A stretch of 64,000 nt of DNA from Heligmosomoides polygyrus polygyrus (Eukaryota; Nematoda; Chromadorea; Rhabditida; Heligmosomidae): NCBI GenBank assembly GCA_947396885.1, contig OX377205.1:61104969-61168968 (forward strand), given 5' to 3'. Below, in pieces: positions 42,058-56,300 of this stretch. The position numbers were made by a program, and so were the translations under genes. Below the pieces are notes generated by a model. The model searched no databases and was not told where the DNA came from. It was given only the letters and a program-made list of their open reading frames with translations. Every line of letters starts with the position of its first letter. The stretch's first letter is position 1.

Positions 42058-45000
42058 GTTCATAGCGTGGCCCGCCACACCCGAAGCCGGCGAAGCCGGC
42101 AAGCCTGGCGTGGCCCGCATGTCCAGCGTACGGCGCCGGCGAAGCCGGCGACGGACGCTGGCTAAGGAATCATCCCAAACTATGTTTCGGCTACGTTCCT
42201 AGCGTGGCCCGCCACACCCGAAGACGGCGAAGCCGGCAAGCCTGGCGTGGCCCGCATGTCCTGCGTACGGCGCCGGCGAAGCCGGCGAGGGACGCTGGCT
42301 GAGGAATCATCCCTAGCTACGCTTGGACTACGTTCCTAGCGTGGCCCGCCATACCCAAAGCCGGCAAGCCTGGCGTGGCCCGCACGTCGAGCGTACGGCG
42401 ACGGCGAAGCCGGCGAGGGACACTGGCTGAACAACATCCCAAACTTTGTTAGGGCTACGTTCCTAGTTCCTAGCGTGGCCCGCCACACCCGAAGCCGGCA
42501 AGCCTGGCGTGGCCCGCATGTCCAGCGTACGGTGACGGCGAAGCCGGCGAGGGACACTGGCTGAACAACATCCCAAACTTTGTTAGGGCTACGTTCCTAG
42601 CGTGGCCCGCCACACCCGAAGCCGGCGAAGCCGGCAAGCCTGGCGTGGCCCACATGTCCAGCGTACGGCGCCGGCGAAGCCGGCAAGCCTGGCGTGGCCC
42701 GCATGTCCTGCGTACGGCGCCGGCAAAGCCGGCGAGAGACGCTGGCTGAGGAATCATCCCTAGCTACGCTTGGACTACGTTCCTAGCGTGGCCCGCCATA
42801 CCCAAAGCCGGTAAGCCTGGCGTGGCCCGCATGTCCAGCGTACGGCGCCGGCGAAGCCGGCGACGGACGCTGGGTGAGGAATCATCCCAAACTTTGTTAG
42901 GGCTACGTTCCTAGCGTGGCCCGCCACACCCGAAGCCGGCGAAGCCGGCAAGCCTGGCGTGGCCCGCATGTCCAGCGTACGGCGCCGGCGAAGCCGGCAA
43001 ACCTGGCGTGGCCCGCATGTCCAGCGTACGGTGACGGCGAAGCCGGCGAGGGACACTGGCTGAACAACATCCCAAACTTTGTTAGGGCTACGTTCCTAGC
43101 GTGGCCCGCCACACCCGAAGCCGGCGAAGCCGGCAAGCCTGGCGTGGCCCGCATGTCCAGCGTACGGCGCCGGCGAAGCCGGCAAACCTGGCGTGGCCCG
43201 CATGTCCAGCGTACGGTGACGGCGAAGCCGGCGAGGGACACTGGCTGAACAACATCCCAAACTTTGTTAGGGCTACGTTCCTAGCGTGGCCCGCCACACC
43301 CGAAGACGGCGAAGCCGGCAAGCCTGGCGTGGCCCGCATGTCCTGCGTACGGCGCCGGCAAAGCCGGCGAGAGACGCTGGCTGAGGAATCATCCCTAGCT
43401 ACGCTTGGACTACGTTCCTAGCGTGGCCCGCCGCACCCGAAGACGGCGAAGCCGGCAAGCCTGGCGTGGCCCGCATGTCCTGCGTACGGCGCCGGCAAAG
43501 CCGGCGAGAGACGCTGGCTGAGGAATCATCCCTAGCTACGCTTGGACTACGTTCCTAGCGTGGCCCGCCATACCCAAAGCCGGCAAGCCTGGCGTGGCCC
43601 GCACGTCGAGCGTACGGCGACGGCGAAGCCGGCGAGGGACACTGGCTGAACAACATCCCAAACTTTGTTAGGGCTACGTTCCTAGTTCCTAGCGTGGCCC
43701 GCCACACCCGAAGCCGGCAAGCCTGGCGTGGCCCGCATGTCCAGCGTACGGTGACGGCGAAGCCGGCGAGGGACACTGGCTGAACAACATCCCAAACTTT
43801 GTTAGGGCTACGTTCCTAGCGTGGCCCGCCACACCCGAAGCCGGCGAAGCCGGCAAGCCTGGCGTGGCCCGCATGTCCAGCGTACGGCGCCGGCGAAGCC
43901 GGCGAGGGACACTGGCTGAACAACATCCCAAACTTTGTTAGGGCTACGTTCCTAGCGTGGCCCGCCACACCCGAAGCCGGCGAAGCCGGCAAGCCTGGCG
44001 TGGCCCGCATGTCCAGCGTACGGCGCCGGCGAAGCCGGCAAACCTGGCGTGGCCCGCATGTCCAGCGTACGGTGACGGCGAAGCCGGCGAGGGACACTGG
44101 CTGAACAACATCCCAAACTTTGTTAGGGCTACGTTCCTAGCGTGGCCCGCCACACCCGAAGACGGCGAAGCCGGCAAGCCTGGCGTGGCCCGCATGTCCT
44201 GCGTACGGCGCCGGCAAAGCCGGCGAGAGACGCTGGCTGAGGAATCATCCCTAGCTACGCTTGGACTACGTTCCTAGCGTGGCCCGCCATACCCAAAGCC
44301 GGCAAGCCTGGCGTGGCCCGCACGTCGAGCGTACGGCGACGGCGAAGCCGGCGAGGGACACTGGCTGAACAACATCCCAAACTTTGTTAGGGCTACGTTC
44401 CTAGTTCCTAGCGTGGCCCGCCACACCCGAAGCCGGCAAGCCTGGCGTGGCCCGCATGTCCAGCGTACGGTGACGGCGAAGCCGGCGAGGGACACTGGCT
44501 GAACAACATCCCAAACTTTGTTAGGGCTACGTTCCTAGCGTGGCCCGCCACACTCGAAGCCGGCGAAGCCGGCAAGCCTGGCGTGGCCCGCATGTCCAGC
44601 GTACGGCGACGGCGAAGCCGGCGAGGGACACTGACTGAACAACATCCCAAACTTTGTTAGGGCTACGTTCCTAGCGTGGCCCGCCACACCCGAAGCCGGC
44701 GAAGCCGGCAAGCCTGGCGTGGCCCGCATGTCCAGCGTACGGCGCCGGCGAAGCCGGCAAACCTGGCGTGGCCCGCATGTCCAGCGTACGGTGACGGCGA
44801 AGCCGGCGAGGGACACTGGCTGAACAACATCCCAAACTTTGTTAGGGCTACGTTCCTAGCGTGGCCCGCCACACCCGAAGCCGGCGAAGCCGGCAAGCCT
44901 GGCGTGGCCCGCATGTCCAGCGTACGGCGCCGGCGAAGCCGGCAAACCTGGCGTGGCCCGCATGTCCAGCGTACGGTGACGGCGAAGCCGGCGAGGGACA

Positions 45001-47481
45001 CTGGCTGAACAACATCCCAAACTTTGTTAGGGCTACGTTCCTAGCGTGGCCCGCCACACCCGAAGCCGGCAATCGTGGCGTGGCCCGCATGTCCAGCGTA
45101 CGGCGCCGGCGAAGCCGGCGACGGACGCTGGCTAAGGAATCATCCCAAACTATGTTTGGGCTACGTTCCTAGCGTGGCCCGCCACACCCGAAGACGGCGA
45201 AGCCGGCAAGCCTGGCGTGGCCCGCATGTCCTGCGTACGGCGCCGGCAAAGCCGGCGAGAGACGCTGGCTGAACAACATCCCAAACTTTGTTAGGGCTAC
45301 GTTCCTAGCGTGGCCCGCCATACCCGAAGCCGGCAAGCCTGGCGTGGCCCGCACGTCGAGCGTACGGCGACGGCGAAGCCGGCGAGGGACACTGGCTGAA
45401 CAACATCCCAAACTTTGTTAGGGCTACGTTCCTAGCGTGGCCCGCCACACCCGAAGCCGGCAAGCCTGGCGTGGCCCGTATGTCCAGCGTACGGCGCCGG
45501 CGAAGCCGGCGACGGACGCTGGGTGAGGAATCATCCCAAACTATGTTTGGGCTACGTTCCTAGGTGGCCCGCCACACCCGAAGCCGACAAGCCTGGCGTG
45601 GCCCGCACGTCGAGCGTACGGCGCCGGCGAAGCCGGCGAGAGACGCTGGCTGAGGAATCATCCCTAGCTACGCTTGGACTACGTTCCTAGCGTGGCCCGC
45701 CATACCCGAAGCCGGCAAGCCTGGCGTGGCCCGCACGTCGAGCGTACGGCGACGGCGAAGCCGGCGAGGGACACTGGCTGAACAACATCCCAAACTTTGT
45801 TAGGGCTACGTTCCTAGCGTGGCCCGCCACACCCGAAGCCGGCAAGCCTGGCGTGGCCCGCACGTCGAGCGTACGGCGACGGCGAAGCCGGCGAGGGACA
45901 CTGGCTGAACAACATCCCAAACTTTGTTAGGGCTACGTTCCTAGCGTGGCCCGCCACACCCGAAGCCGGCAAGCGTGGCGTGGCCCGCATGTCCAGCGTA
46001 CGGCGCCGGCGAAGCCGGCGACGGACGCTGGCTAAGGAATCATCCCAAACTATGTTTGGGCTACGTTCCTAGCGTGGCCCGCCACACCCGAAGACGGCGA
46101 AGCCGGCAAGCCTGGCGTGGCCCGCATGTCCTGCGTACGGCGCCGGCAAAGCCGGCGAGAGACGCTGGCTGAACAACATCCCAAACTTTGTTAGGGCTAC
46201 GTTCCTAGCGTGGCCCGCCATACCCGAAGCCGGCAAGCCTGGCGTGGCCCGCACGTCGAGCGTACGGCGACGGCGAAGCCGGCGAGGGACACTGGCTGAA
46301 CAACATCCCAAACTTTGTTAGGGCTACGTTCCTAGCGTGGCCCGCCATACCCGAAGCCGGCAAGCCTGGCGTGGCCCGCACGTCGAGCGTACGGCGACGG
46401 CGAAGCCGGCGAGGGACACTGGCTGAACAACATCCCAAACTTTGTTAGGGCTACGTTCCTAGCGTGGCCCGCCACACCCGAAGCCGGCAAGCGTGGCGTG
46501 GCCCGCATGTCCAGCGTACGGCGCCGGCGAAGCCGGCGACGGACGCTGGCTAAGGAATCATCCCAAACTATGTTTGGGCTACGTTCCTAGCGTGGCCCGC
46601 CACACCCGAAGACGGCGAAGCCGGCAAGCGTGGCGTGGCCCGCATGTCCAGCGTACGGCGCCGGCGAAGCCGGCGACGGACGCTGGGTGAGGAATCATCC
46701 CAAACTGTGTTTGGGCTACGTTCCTAGCGTGGCCCGCCACACCCGAAGCCGGCAAGCCTGGCGTGGCCCGCATGTCCTGCGTACGGCGCCGGCGAAGCCG
46801 GCGAGAGACGCTGGCTGAGGAATCATCCCTAGCTACGCTTGGGCTACGTTCCTAGCGTGGCCCGCCATACCCGAAGCCGGCAAGCCTGGCGTGGCCCGCA
46901 CGTCGAGCGTACGGCGACGGCGAAGCCGGCGAGGGACACTGGCTGAACAACATCCCAAACTTTGTTAGGGCTACGTTCCTAGCGTGGCCCGCCACACCCG
47001 AAGCCGGCGAAGCCGGCAAGCCTGGCGTGGCCCACATGTCCAGCGTACGGCGCCGGCGAAGCCGGCAAACCTGGCGTGGCCCGCATGTCCAGCGTACGGT
47101 GACGGCGAAGCCGGCGAGAGACGCTGGCTGAGGAATCATCCCTAGCTACGCTTGGACTACGTTCCTAGCGTGGCCCGCCATACCCAAAGCCGGCAAGCCT
47201 GGCGTGGCCCGCATGTCCAGCGTACGGCGCCGGCGAAGCCGGCGACGGACGCTGGGTGAGGAATCATCCCAAACTTTGTTAGGGCTACGTTCCTAGCGTG
47301 GCCCGCCACACCCGAAGCCGGCGAAGCCGGCAAGCCTGGCGTGGCCCGCATGTCCAGCGTACGGCGCCGGCGAAGCCGGCAAACCTGGCGTGGCCCGCAT
47401 GTCCAGCGTACGGTGACGGCGAAGCCGGCGAGGGACACTGGCTGAACAACATCCCAAACTTTGTTAGGGCTACGTTCCTAG
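42058..47481 (+). repeat. Satellite segment between copies 5 and 6 (5424 bp)
   Basis: Contains many monomers with a 48-bp internal duplication (CGGCAAACCTGGCGTGGCCC repeated before GGTGACGG) and the GTTCCTAGTTCCTAG variant at monomer junctions (42465, 43679 and 44398 region). The same 5424-bp arrangement occurs at 53383-58806. Confidence 0.85.
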
Positions 47482-49169
47482 TATACTTATGCTCTTCCAA
47501 AAATTTCGAATATTCGAATGGTTTCGAATACCGGAAATTTTCGAGCATTCGAAATCGAATATATTCGAAAAACGCGATTTCTCTGAACATTCGAATTCGA
47601 ATACATTCGAAAAACGCGATTTTTTGAATATTCGAATTCGAATACATTCGAAAAACGCGATTTTTTGAACATTCGAATTCGAATACATTCGAAAAACGCG
47701 ATTTTTTGAATATTCGAATTCGAATACATTCGAAAAACGCGATTTTTTGAACATTCGAATTCGAATACATTCGAAAAATGCGATTTTTTGAACATTCGAA
47801 TTCGAATATTCGATTCGAATATTCGAATTCGAATGAAAAATCAGGCTGTATTATAGACATGATAGAAGGCAACACAGAAGAGAAAAGGGAAGCAATACAT
47901 AACGGATCCCTTCCTAGTGAAGCACGAGGTTTTTATCGACAGGCATCTCATAAACCCCCATGTGAGTCGTAAAAATGAGATGGAGAACTTACACGTAGAA
48001 CGATCAAAGGGCTTATGGAAGCGTCTAATTTCCTTGCTTACTGGAATACGAATTTTTCTCAAAGGAATACTAGTGTTTTGTTAATTGCTGCTTATGAGGA
48101 ACAAACGAAAGGCTTACAACACATTTGAAGGAAACATTATCTGGTTGAGCCACTGTAAGCTTCTAGGTCACTTTAAAACAATCTTTTTTGAAATTGGTGG
48201 CAGACTGACTGTTAAAGAACTTTCATGAAACAATGCTTTTGCCTAGCGGTAGCTAATGAAAGACTGACGACAAAGTACTACATGTAAATCTGTAGCAAGT
48301 CTGTCCTGCTCATCTACAAATGTGAAATATCACACTGTTGATTTTGCGGCCACAAAATGTATTACAAGTAGCTAGGAATAGGCTACCCATGAGGGCCAGT
48401 CTCATTTCTTCTGGTGATTCACCCAAGTAAGTGGTAGGAATAAATATTTCTTGTTTGCGATGAACTTGTGAATGTAATTATTCTCCAGCCAACATATTGA
48501 TATACTACGGTAAACTTCAGAAAAATAGATCGATCGATAACATCCGGCCGACATACACTGCCTCCCCTTTGTGAAGTCCGGCATACGGCCAACGTATCCA
48601 TGCGAATCCCACTCCAAGTGGCCAATTCAGATCAAAAACCGATAAAATCGGTCGATAACATCCGGCCGCTTTTCGGGAAGTGAGTAATATCGATGAGGTG
48701 CTCAGTATCCGGGCACCGAGCCACCATCGTACCACAGCTTTGATTCACAGACAGAACCGTTTTGGCGACCCAAATTACCCTAGAAACCCACCAAGCCTTT
48801 TCAAAATACGCCGATACACAAATTCTTGTTGGGCATTCGAATGACACTTTTCGAACACTCGAATAATTTTTGCTTTCTGGGAAATTGCGAATATTCGAAT
48901 GGTTTCGAATACCGAAAATTTTCGAGCATTCGAAATCGAATATATTCGAAAAACGCGATTTTTCCGAATATTCGAATTCGAATACATTCCAAAAACGCGA
49001 TTTTTTGAATATTCGAATTCGAATACATTCGAAAAACGCGATTTTTTGAACATTCGAATTCGAATATATTCGAAAAACGCGATTTTTCGAATATTCGAAT
49101 TCGAATATTCAAATTCGAATAAAAATCATTCGAATACCTATTCGAATGGGTCATTCGAGCATAAGTATA
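47482..49169. mobile_element. AT-rich hAT-like element, copy 6
   Basis: Derived type. It lies 7112 bp after copy 5. Confidence 0.75.
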
Positions 49170-51694
49170 GTTCATAGCGTGGCCCGCCACACCCGAAGCC
49201 GGCGAAGCCGGCAAGCCTGGCGTGGCCCGCATGTCCAGCGTACGGCGCCGGCGAAGCCGGCGACGGACGCTGGCTAAGGAATCATCCCAAACTATGTTTC
49301 GGCTACGTTCCTAGCGTGGCCCGCCACACCCGAAGACGGCGAAGCCGGCAAGCCTGGCGTGGCCCGCATGTCCTGCGTACGGCGCCGGCGAAGCCGGCGA
49401 GGGACGCTGGCTGAGGAATCATCCCTAGCTACGCTTGGACTACGTTCCTAGCGTGGCCCGCCATACCCAAAGCCGGCAAGCCTGGCGTGGCCCGCACGTC
49501 GAGCGTACGGCGACGGCGAAGCCGGCGAGGGACACTGGCTGAACAACATCCCAAACTTTGTTAGGGCTACGTTCCTAGTTCCTAGCGTGGCCCGCCACAC
49601 CCGAAGCCGGCAAGCCTGGCGTGGCCCGCATGTCCAGCGTACGGTGACGGCGAAGCCGGCGAGGGACACTGGCTGAACAACATCCCAAACTTTGTTAGGG
49701 CTACGTTCCTAGCGTGGCCCGCCACACCCGAAGCCGGCGAAGCCGGCAAGCCTGGCGTGGCCCACATGTCCAGCGTACGGCGCCGGCGAAGCCGGCAAGC
49801 CTGGCGTGGCCCGCATGTCCTGCGTACGGCGCCGGCAAAGCCGGCGAGAGACGCTGGCTGAGGAATCATCCCTAGCTACGCTTGGACTACGTTCCTAGCG
49901 TGGCCCGCCATACCCAAAGCCGGTAAGCCTGGCGTGGCCCGCATGTCCAGCGTACGGCGCCGGCGAAGCCGGCGACGGACGCTGGGTGAGGAATCATCCC
50001 AAACTTTGTTAGGGCTACGTTCCTAGCGTGGCCCGCCACACCCGAAGCCGGCGAAGCCGGCAAGCCTGGCGTGGCCCGCATGTCCAGCGTACGGCGCCGG
50101 CGAAGCCGGCAAACCTGGCGTGGCCCGCATGTCCAGCGTACGGTGACGGCGAAGCCGGCGAGGGACACTGGCTGAACAACATCCCAAACTTTGTTAGGGC
50201 TACGTTCCTAGCGTGGCCCGCCACACCCGAAGCCGGCGAAGCCGGCAAGCCTGGCGTGGCCCGCATGTCCAGCGTACGGCGCCGGCGAAGCCGGCAAACC
50301 TGGCGTGGCCCGCATGTCCAGCGTACGGTGACGGCGAAGCCGGCGAGGGACACTGGCTGAACAACATCCCAAACTTTGTTAGGGCTACGTTCCTAGCGTG
50401 GCCCGCCACACCCGAAGACGGCGAAGCCGGCAAGCCTGGCGTGGCCCGCATGTCCTGCGTACGGCGCCGGCAAAGCCGGCGAGAGACGCTGGCTGAGGAA
50501 TCATCCCTAGCTACGCTTGGACTACGTTCCTAGCGTGGCCCGCCGCACCCGAAGACGGCGAAGCCGGCAAGCCTGGCGTGGCCCGCATGTCCTGCGTACG
50601 GCGCCGGCAAAGCCGGCGAGAGACGCTGGCTGAGGAATCATCCCTAGCTACGCTTGGACTACGTTCCTAGCGTGGCCCGCCATACCCAAAGCCGGCAAGC
50701 CTGGCGTGGCCCGCACGTCGAGCGTACGGCGACGGCGAAGCCGGCGAGGGACACTGGCTGAACAACATCCCAAACTTTGTTAGGGCTACGTTCCTAGTTC
50801 CTAGCGTGGCCCGCCACACCCGAAGCCGGCAAGCCTGGCGTGGCCCGCATGTCCAGCGTACGGTGACGGCGAAGCCGGCGAGGGACACTGGCTGAACAAC
50901 ATCCCAAACTTTGTTAGGGCTACGTTCCTAGCGTGGCCCGCCACACCCGAAGCCGGCGAAGCCGGCAAGCCTGGCGTGGCCCGCATGTCCTGCGTACGGC
51001 GCCGGCGAAGCCGGCGAGAGACGCTGGCTGAGGAATCATCCCTAGCTACGCTTGGGCTACGTTCCTAGCGTGGCCCGCCATACCCGAAGCCGGCAAGCCT
51101 GGCGTGGCCCGCACGTCGAGCGTACGGCGACGGCGAAGCCGGCGAGGGACACTGGCTGAACAACATCCCAAACTTTGTTAGGGCTACGTTCCTAGCGTGG
51201 CCCGCCACACCCGAAGCCGGCGAAGCCGGCAAGCCTGGCGTGGCCCACATGTCCAGCGTACGGCGCCGGCGAAGCCGGCAAACCTGGCGTGGCCCGCATG
51301 TCCAGCGTACGGTGACGGCGAAGCCGGCGAGAGACGCTGGCTGAGGAATCATCCCTAGCTACGCTTGGACTACGTTCCTAGCGTGGCCCGCCATACCCAA
51401 AGCCGGCAAGCCTGGCGTGGCCCGCATGTCCAGCGTACGGCGCCGGCGAAGCCGGCGACGGACGCTGGGTGAGGAATCATCCCAAACTTTGTTAGGGCTA
51501 CGTTCCTAGCGTGGCCCGCCACACCCGAAGCCGGCGAAGCCGGCAAGCCTGGCGTGGCCCGCATGTCCAGCGTACGGCGCCGGCGAAGCCGGCAAACCTG
51601 GCGTGGCCCGCATGTCCAGCGTACGGTGACGGCGAAGCCGGCGAGGGACACTGGCTGAACAACATCCCAAACTTTGTTAGGGCTACGTTCCTAG
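49170..51694 (+). repeat. Satellite segment between copies 6 and 7 (2525 bp)
   Basis: A deletion form of the 5424-bp segment, 2899 bp shorter. The junction is near 50980, where text of the monomer at about 43890 passes into text of the monomer at about 46780 without a break in the repeat phase. Confidence 0.85.
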
Positions 51695-53382
51695 TATACT
51701 TATGCTCTTCCAAAAATTTCGAATATTCGAATGGTTTCGAATACCGGAAATTTTCGAGCATTCGAAATCGAATATATTCGAAAAACGCGATTTCTCTGAA
51801 CATTCGAATTCGAATACATTCGAAAAACGCGATTTTTTGAATATTCGAATTCGAATACATTCGAAAAACGCGATTTTTTGAACATTCGAATTCGAATACA
51901 TTCGAAAAACGCGATTTTTTGAATATTCGAATTCGAATACATTCGAAAAACGCGATTTTTTGAACATTCGAATTCGAATACATTCGAAAAATGCGATTTT
52001 TTGAACATTCGAATTCGAATATTCGATTCGAATATTCGAATTCGAATGAAAAATCAGGCTGTATTATAGACATGATAGAAGGCAACACAGAAGAGAAAAG
52101 GGAAGCAATACATAACGGATCCCTTCCTAGTGAAGCACGAGGTTTTTATCGACAGGCATCTCATAAACCCCCATGTGAGTCGTAAAAATGAGATGGAGAA
52201 CTTACACGTAGAACGATCAAAGGGCTTATGGAAGCGTCTAATTTCCTTGCTTACTGGAATACGAATTTTTCTCAAAGGAATACTAGTGTTTTGTTAATTG
52301 CTGCTTATGAGGAACAAACGAAAGGCTTACAACACATTTGAAGGAAACATTATCTGGTTGAGCCACTGTAAGCTTCTAGGTCACTTTAAAACAATCTTTT
52401 TTGAAATTGGTGGCAGACTGACTGTTAAAGAACTTTCATGAAACAATGCTTTTGCCTAGCGGTAGCTAATGAAAGACTGACGACAAAGTACTACATGTAA
52501 ATCTGTAGCAAGTCTGTCCTGCTCATCTACAAATGTGAAATATCACACTGTTGATTTTGCGGCCACAAAATGTATTACAAGTAGCTAGGAATAGGCTACC
52601 CATGAGGGCCAGTCTCATTTCTTCTGGTGATTCACCCAAGTAAGTGGTAGGAATAAATATTTCTTGTTTGCGATGAACTTGTGAATGTAATTATTCTCCA
52701 GCCAACATATTGATATACTACGGTAAACTTCAGAAAAATAGATCGATCGATAACATCCGGCCGACATACACTGCCTCCCCTTTGTGAAGTCCGGCATACG
52801 GCCAACGTATCCATGCGAATCCCACTCCAAGTGGCCAATTCAGATCAAAAACCGATAAAATCGGTCGATAACATCCGGCCGCTTTTCGGGAAGTGAGTAA
52901 TATCGATGAGGTGCTCAGTATCCGGGCACCGAGCCACCATCGTACCACAGCTTTGATTCACAGACAGAACCGTTTTGGCGACCCAAATTACCCTAGAAAC
53001 CCACCAAGCCTTTTCAAAATACGCCGATACACAAATTCTTGTTGGGCATTCGAATGACACTTTTCGAACACTCGAATAATTTTTGCTTTCTGGGAAATTG
53101 CGAATATTCGAATGGTTTCGAATACCGAAAATTTTCGAGCATTCGAAATCGAATATATTCGAAAAACGCGATTTTTCCGAATATTCGAATTCGAATACAT
53201 TCCAAAAACGCGATTTTTTGAATATTCGAATTCGAATACATTCGAAAAACGCGATTTTTTGAACATTCGAATTCGAATATATTCGAAAAACGCGATTTTT
53301 CGAATATTCGAATTCGAATATTCAAATTCGAATAAAAATCATTCGAATACCTATTCGAATGGGTCATTCGAGCATAAGTATA
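51695..53382. mobile_element. AT-rich hAT-like element, copy 7
   Basis: Derived type. It lies 4213 bp after copy 6. Confidence 0.75.
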
Positions 53383-56300
53383 GTTCATAGCGTGGCCCGC
53401 CACACCCGAAGCCGGCGAAGCCGGCAAGCCTGGCGTGGCCCGCATGTCCAGCGTACGGCGCCGGCGAAGCCGGCGACGGACGCTGGCTAAGGAATCATCC
53501 CAAACTATGTTTCGGCTACGTTCCTAGCGTGGCCCGCCACACCCGAAGACGGCGAAGCCGGCAAGCCTGGCGTGGCCCGCATGTCCTGCGTACGGCGCCG
53601 GCGAAGCCGGCGAGGGACGCTGGCTGAGGAATCATCCCTAGCTACGCTTGGACTACGTTCCTAGCGTGGCCCGCCATACCCAAAGCCGGCAAGCCTGGCG
53701 TGGCCCGCACGTCGAGCGTACGGCGACGGCGAAGCCGGCGAGGGACACTGGCTGAACAACATCCCAAACTTTGTTAGGGCTACGTTCCTAGTTCCTAGCG
53801 TGGCCCGCCACACCCGAAGCCGGCAAGCCTGGCGTGGCCCGCATGTCCAGCGTACGGTGACGGCGAAGCCGGCGAGGGACACTGGCTGAACAACATCCCA
53901 AACTTTGTTAGGGCTACGTTCCTAGCGTGGCCCGCCACACCCGAAGCCGGCGAAGCCGGCAAGCCTGGCGTGGCCCACATGTCCAGCGTACGGCGCCGGC
54001 GAAGCCGGCAAGCCTGGCGTGGCCCGCATGTCCTGCGTACGGCGCCGGCAAAGCCGGCGAGAGACGCTGGCTGAGGAATCATCCCTAGCTACGCTTGGAC
54101 TACGTTCCTAGCGTGGCCCGCCATACCCAAAGCCGGTAAGCCTGGCGTGGCCCGCATGTCCAGCGTACGGCGCCGGCGAAGCCGGCGACGGACGCTGGGT
54201 GAGGAATCATCCCAAACTTTGTTAGGGCTACGTTCCTAGCGTGGCCCGCCACACCCGAAGCCGGCGAAGCCGGCAAGCCTGGCGTGGCCCGCATGTCCAG
54301 CGTACGGCGCCGGCGAAGCCGGCAAACCTGGCGTGGCCCGCATGTCCAGCGTACGGTGACGGCGAAGCCGGCGAGGGACACTGGCTGAACAACATCCCAA
54401 ACTTTGTTAGGGCTACGTTCCTAGCGTGGCCCGCCACACCCGAAGCCGGCGAAGCCGGCAAGCCTGGCGTGGCCCGCATGTCCAGCGTACGGCGCCGGCG
54501 AAGCCGGCAAACCTGGCGTGGCCCGCATGTCCAGCGTACGGTGACGGCGAAGCCGGCGAGGGACACTGGCTGAACAACATCCCAAACTTTGTTAGGGCTA
54601 CGTTCCTAGCGTGGCCCGCCACACCCGAAGACGGCGAAGCCGGCAAGCCTGGCGTGGCCCGCATGTCCTGCGTACGGCGCCGGCAAAGCCGGCGAGAGAC
54701 GCTGGCTGAGGAATCATCCCTAGCTACGCTTGGACTACGTTCCTAGCGTGGCCCGCCGCACCCGAAGACGGCGAAGCCGGCAAGCCTGGCGTGGCCCGCA
54801 TGTCCTGCGTACGGCGCCGGCAAAGCCGGCGAGAGACGCTGGCTGAGGAATCATCCCTAGCTACGCTTGGACTACGTTCCTAGCGTGGCCCGCCATACCC
54901 AAAGCCGGCAAGCCTGGCGTGGCCCGCACGTCGAGCGTACGGCGACGGCGAAGCCGGCGAGGGACACTGGCTGAACAACATCCCAAACTTTGTTAGGGCT
55001 ACGTTCCTAGTTCCTAGCGTGGCCCGCCACACCCGAAGCCGGCAAGCCTGGCGTGGCCCGCATGTCCAGCGTACGGTGACGGCGAAGCCGGCGAGGGACA
55101 CTGGCTGAACAACATCCCAAACTTTGTTAGGGCTACGTTCCTAGCGTGGCCCGCCACACCCGAAGCCGGCGAAGCCGGCAAGCCTGGCGTGGCCCGCATG
55201 TCCAGCGTACGGCGCCGGCGAAGCCGGCGAGGGACACTGGCTGAACAACATCCCAAACTTTGTTAGGGCTACGTTCCTAGCGTGGCCCGCCACACCCGAA
55301 GCCGGCGAAGCCGGCAAGCCTGGCGTGGCCCGCATGTCCAGCGTACGGCGCCGGCGAAGCCGGCAAACCTGGCGTGGCCCGCATGTCCAGCGTACGGTGA
55401 CGGCGAAGCCGGCGAGGGACACTGGCTGAACAACATCCCAAACTTTGTTAGGGCTACGTTCCTAGCGTGGCCCGCCACACCCGAAGACGGCGAAGCCGGC
55501 AAGCCTGGCGTGGCCCGCATGTCCTGCGTACGGCGCCGGCAAAGCCGGCGAGAGACGCTGGCTGAGGAATCATCCCTAGCTACGCTTGGACTACGTTCCT
55601 AGCGTGGCCCGCCATACCCAAAGCCGGCAAGCCTGGCGTGGCCCGCACGTCGAGCGTACGGCGACGGCGAAGCCGGCGAGGGACACTGGCTGAACAACAT
55701 CCCAAACTTTGTTAGGGCTACGTTCCTAGTTCCTAGCGTGGCCCGCCACACCCGAAGCCGGCAAGCCTGGCGTGGCCCGCATGTCCAGCGTACGGTGACG
55801 GCGAAGCCGGCGAGGGACACTGGCTGAACAACATCCCAAACTTTGTTAGGGCTACGTTCCTAGCGTGGCCCGCCACACTCGAAGCCGGCGAAGCCGGCAA
55901 GCCTGGCGTGGCCCGCATGTCCAGCGTACGGCGACGGCGAAGCCGGCGAGGGACACTGACTGAACAACATCCCAAACTTTGTTAGGGCTACGTTCCTAGC
56001 GTGGCCCGCCACACCCGAAGCCGGCGAAGCCGGCAAGCCTGGCGTGGCCCGCATGTCCAGCGTACGGCGCCGGCGAAGCCGGCAAACCTGGCGTGGCCCG
56101 CATGTCCAGCGTACGGTGACGGCGAAGCCGGCGAGGGACACTGGCTGAACAACATCCCAAACTTTGTTAGGGCTACGTTCCTAGCGTGGCCCGCCACACC
56201 CGAAGCCGGCGAAGCCGGCAAGCCTGGCGTGGCCCGCATGTCCAGCGTACGGCGCCGGCGAAGCCGGCAAACCTGGCGTGGCCCGCATGTCCAGCGTACG

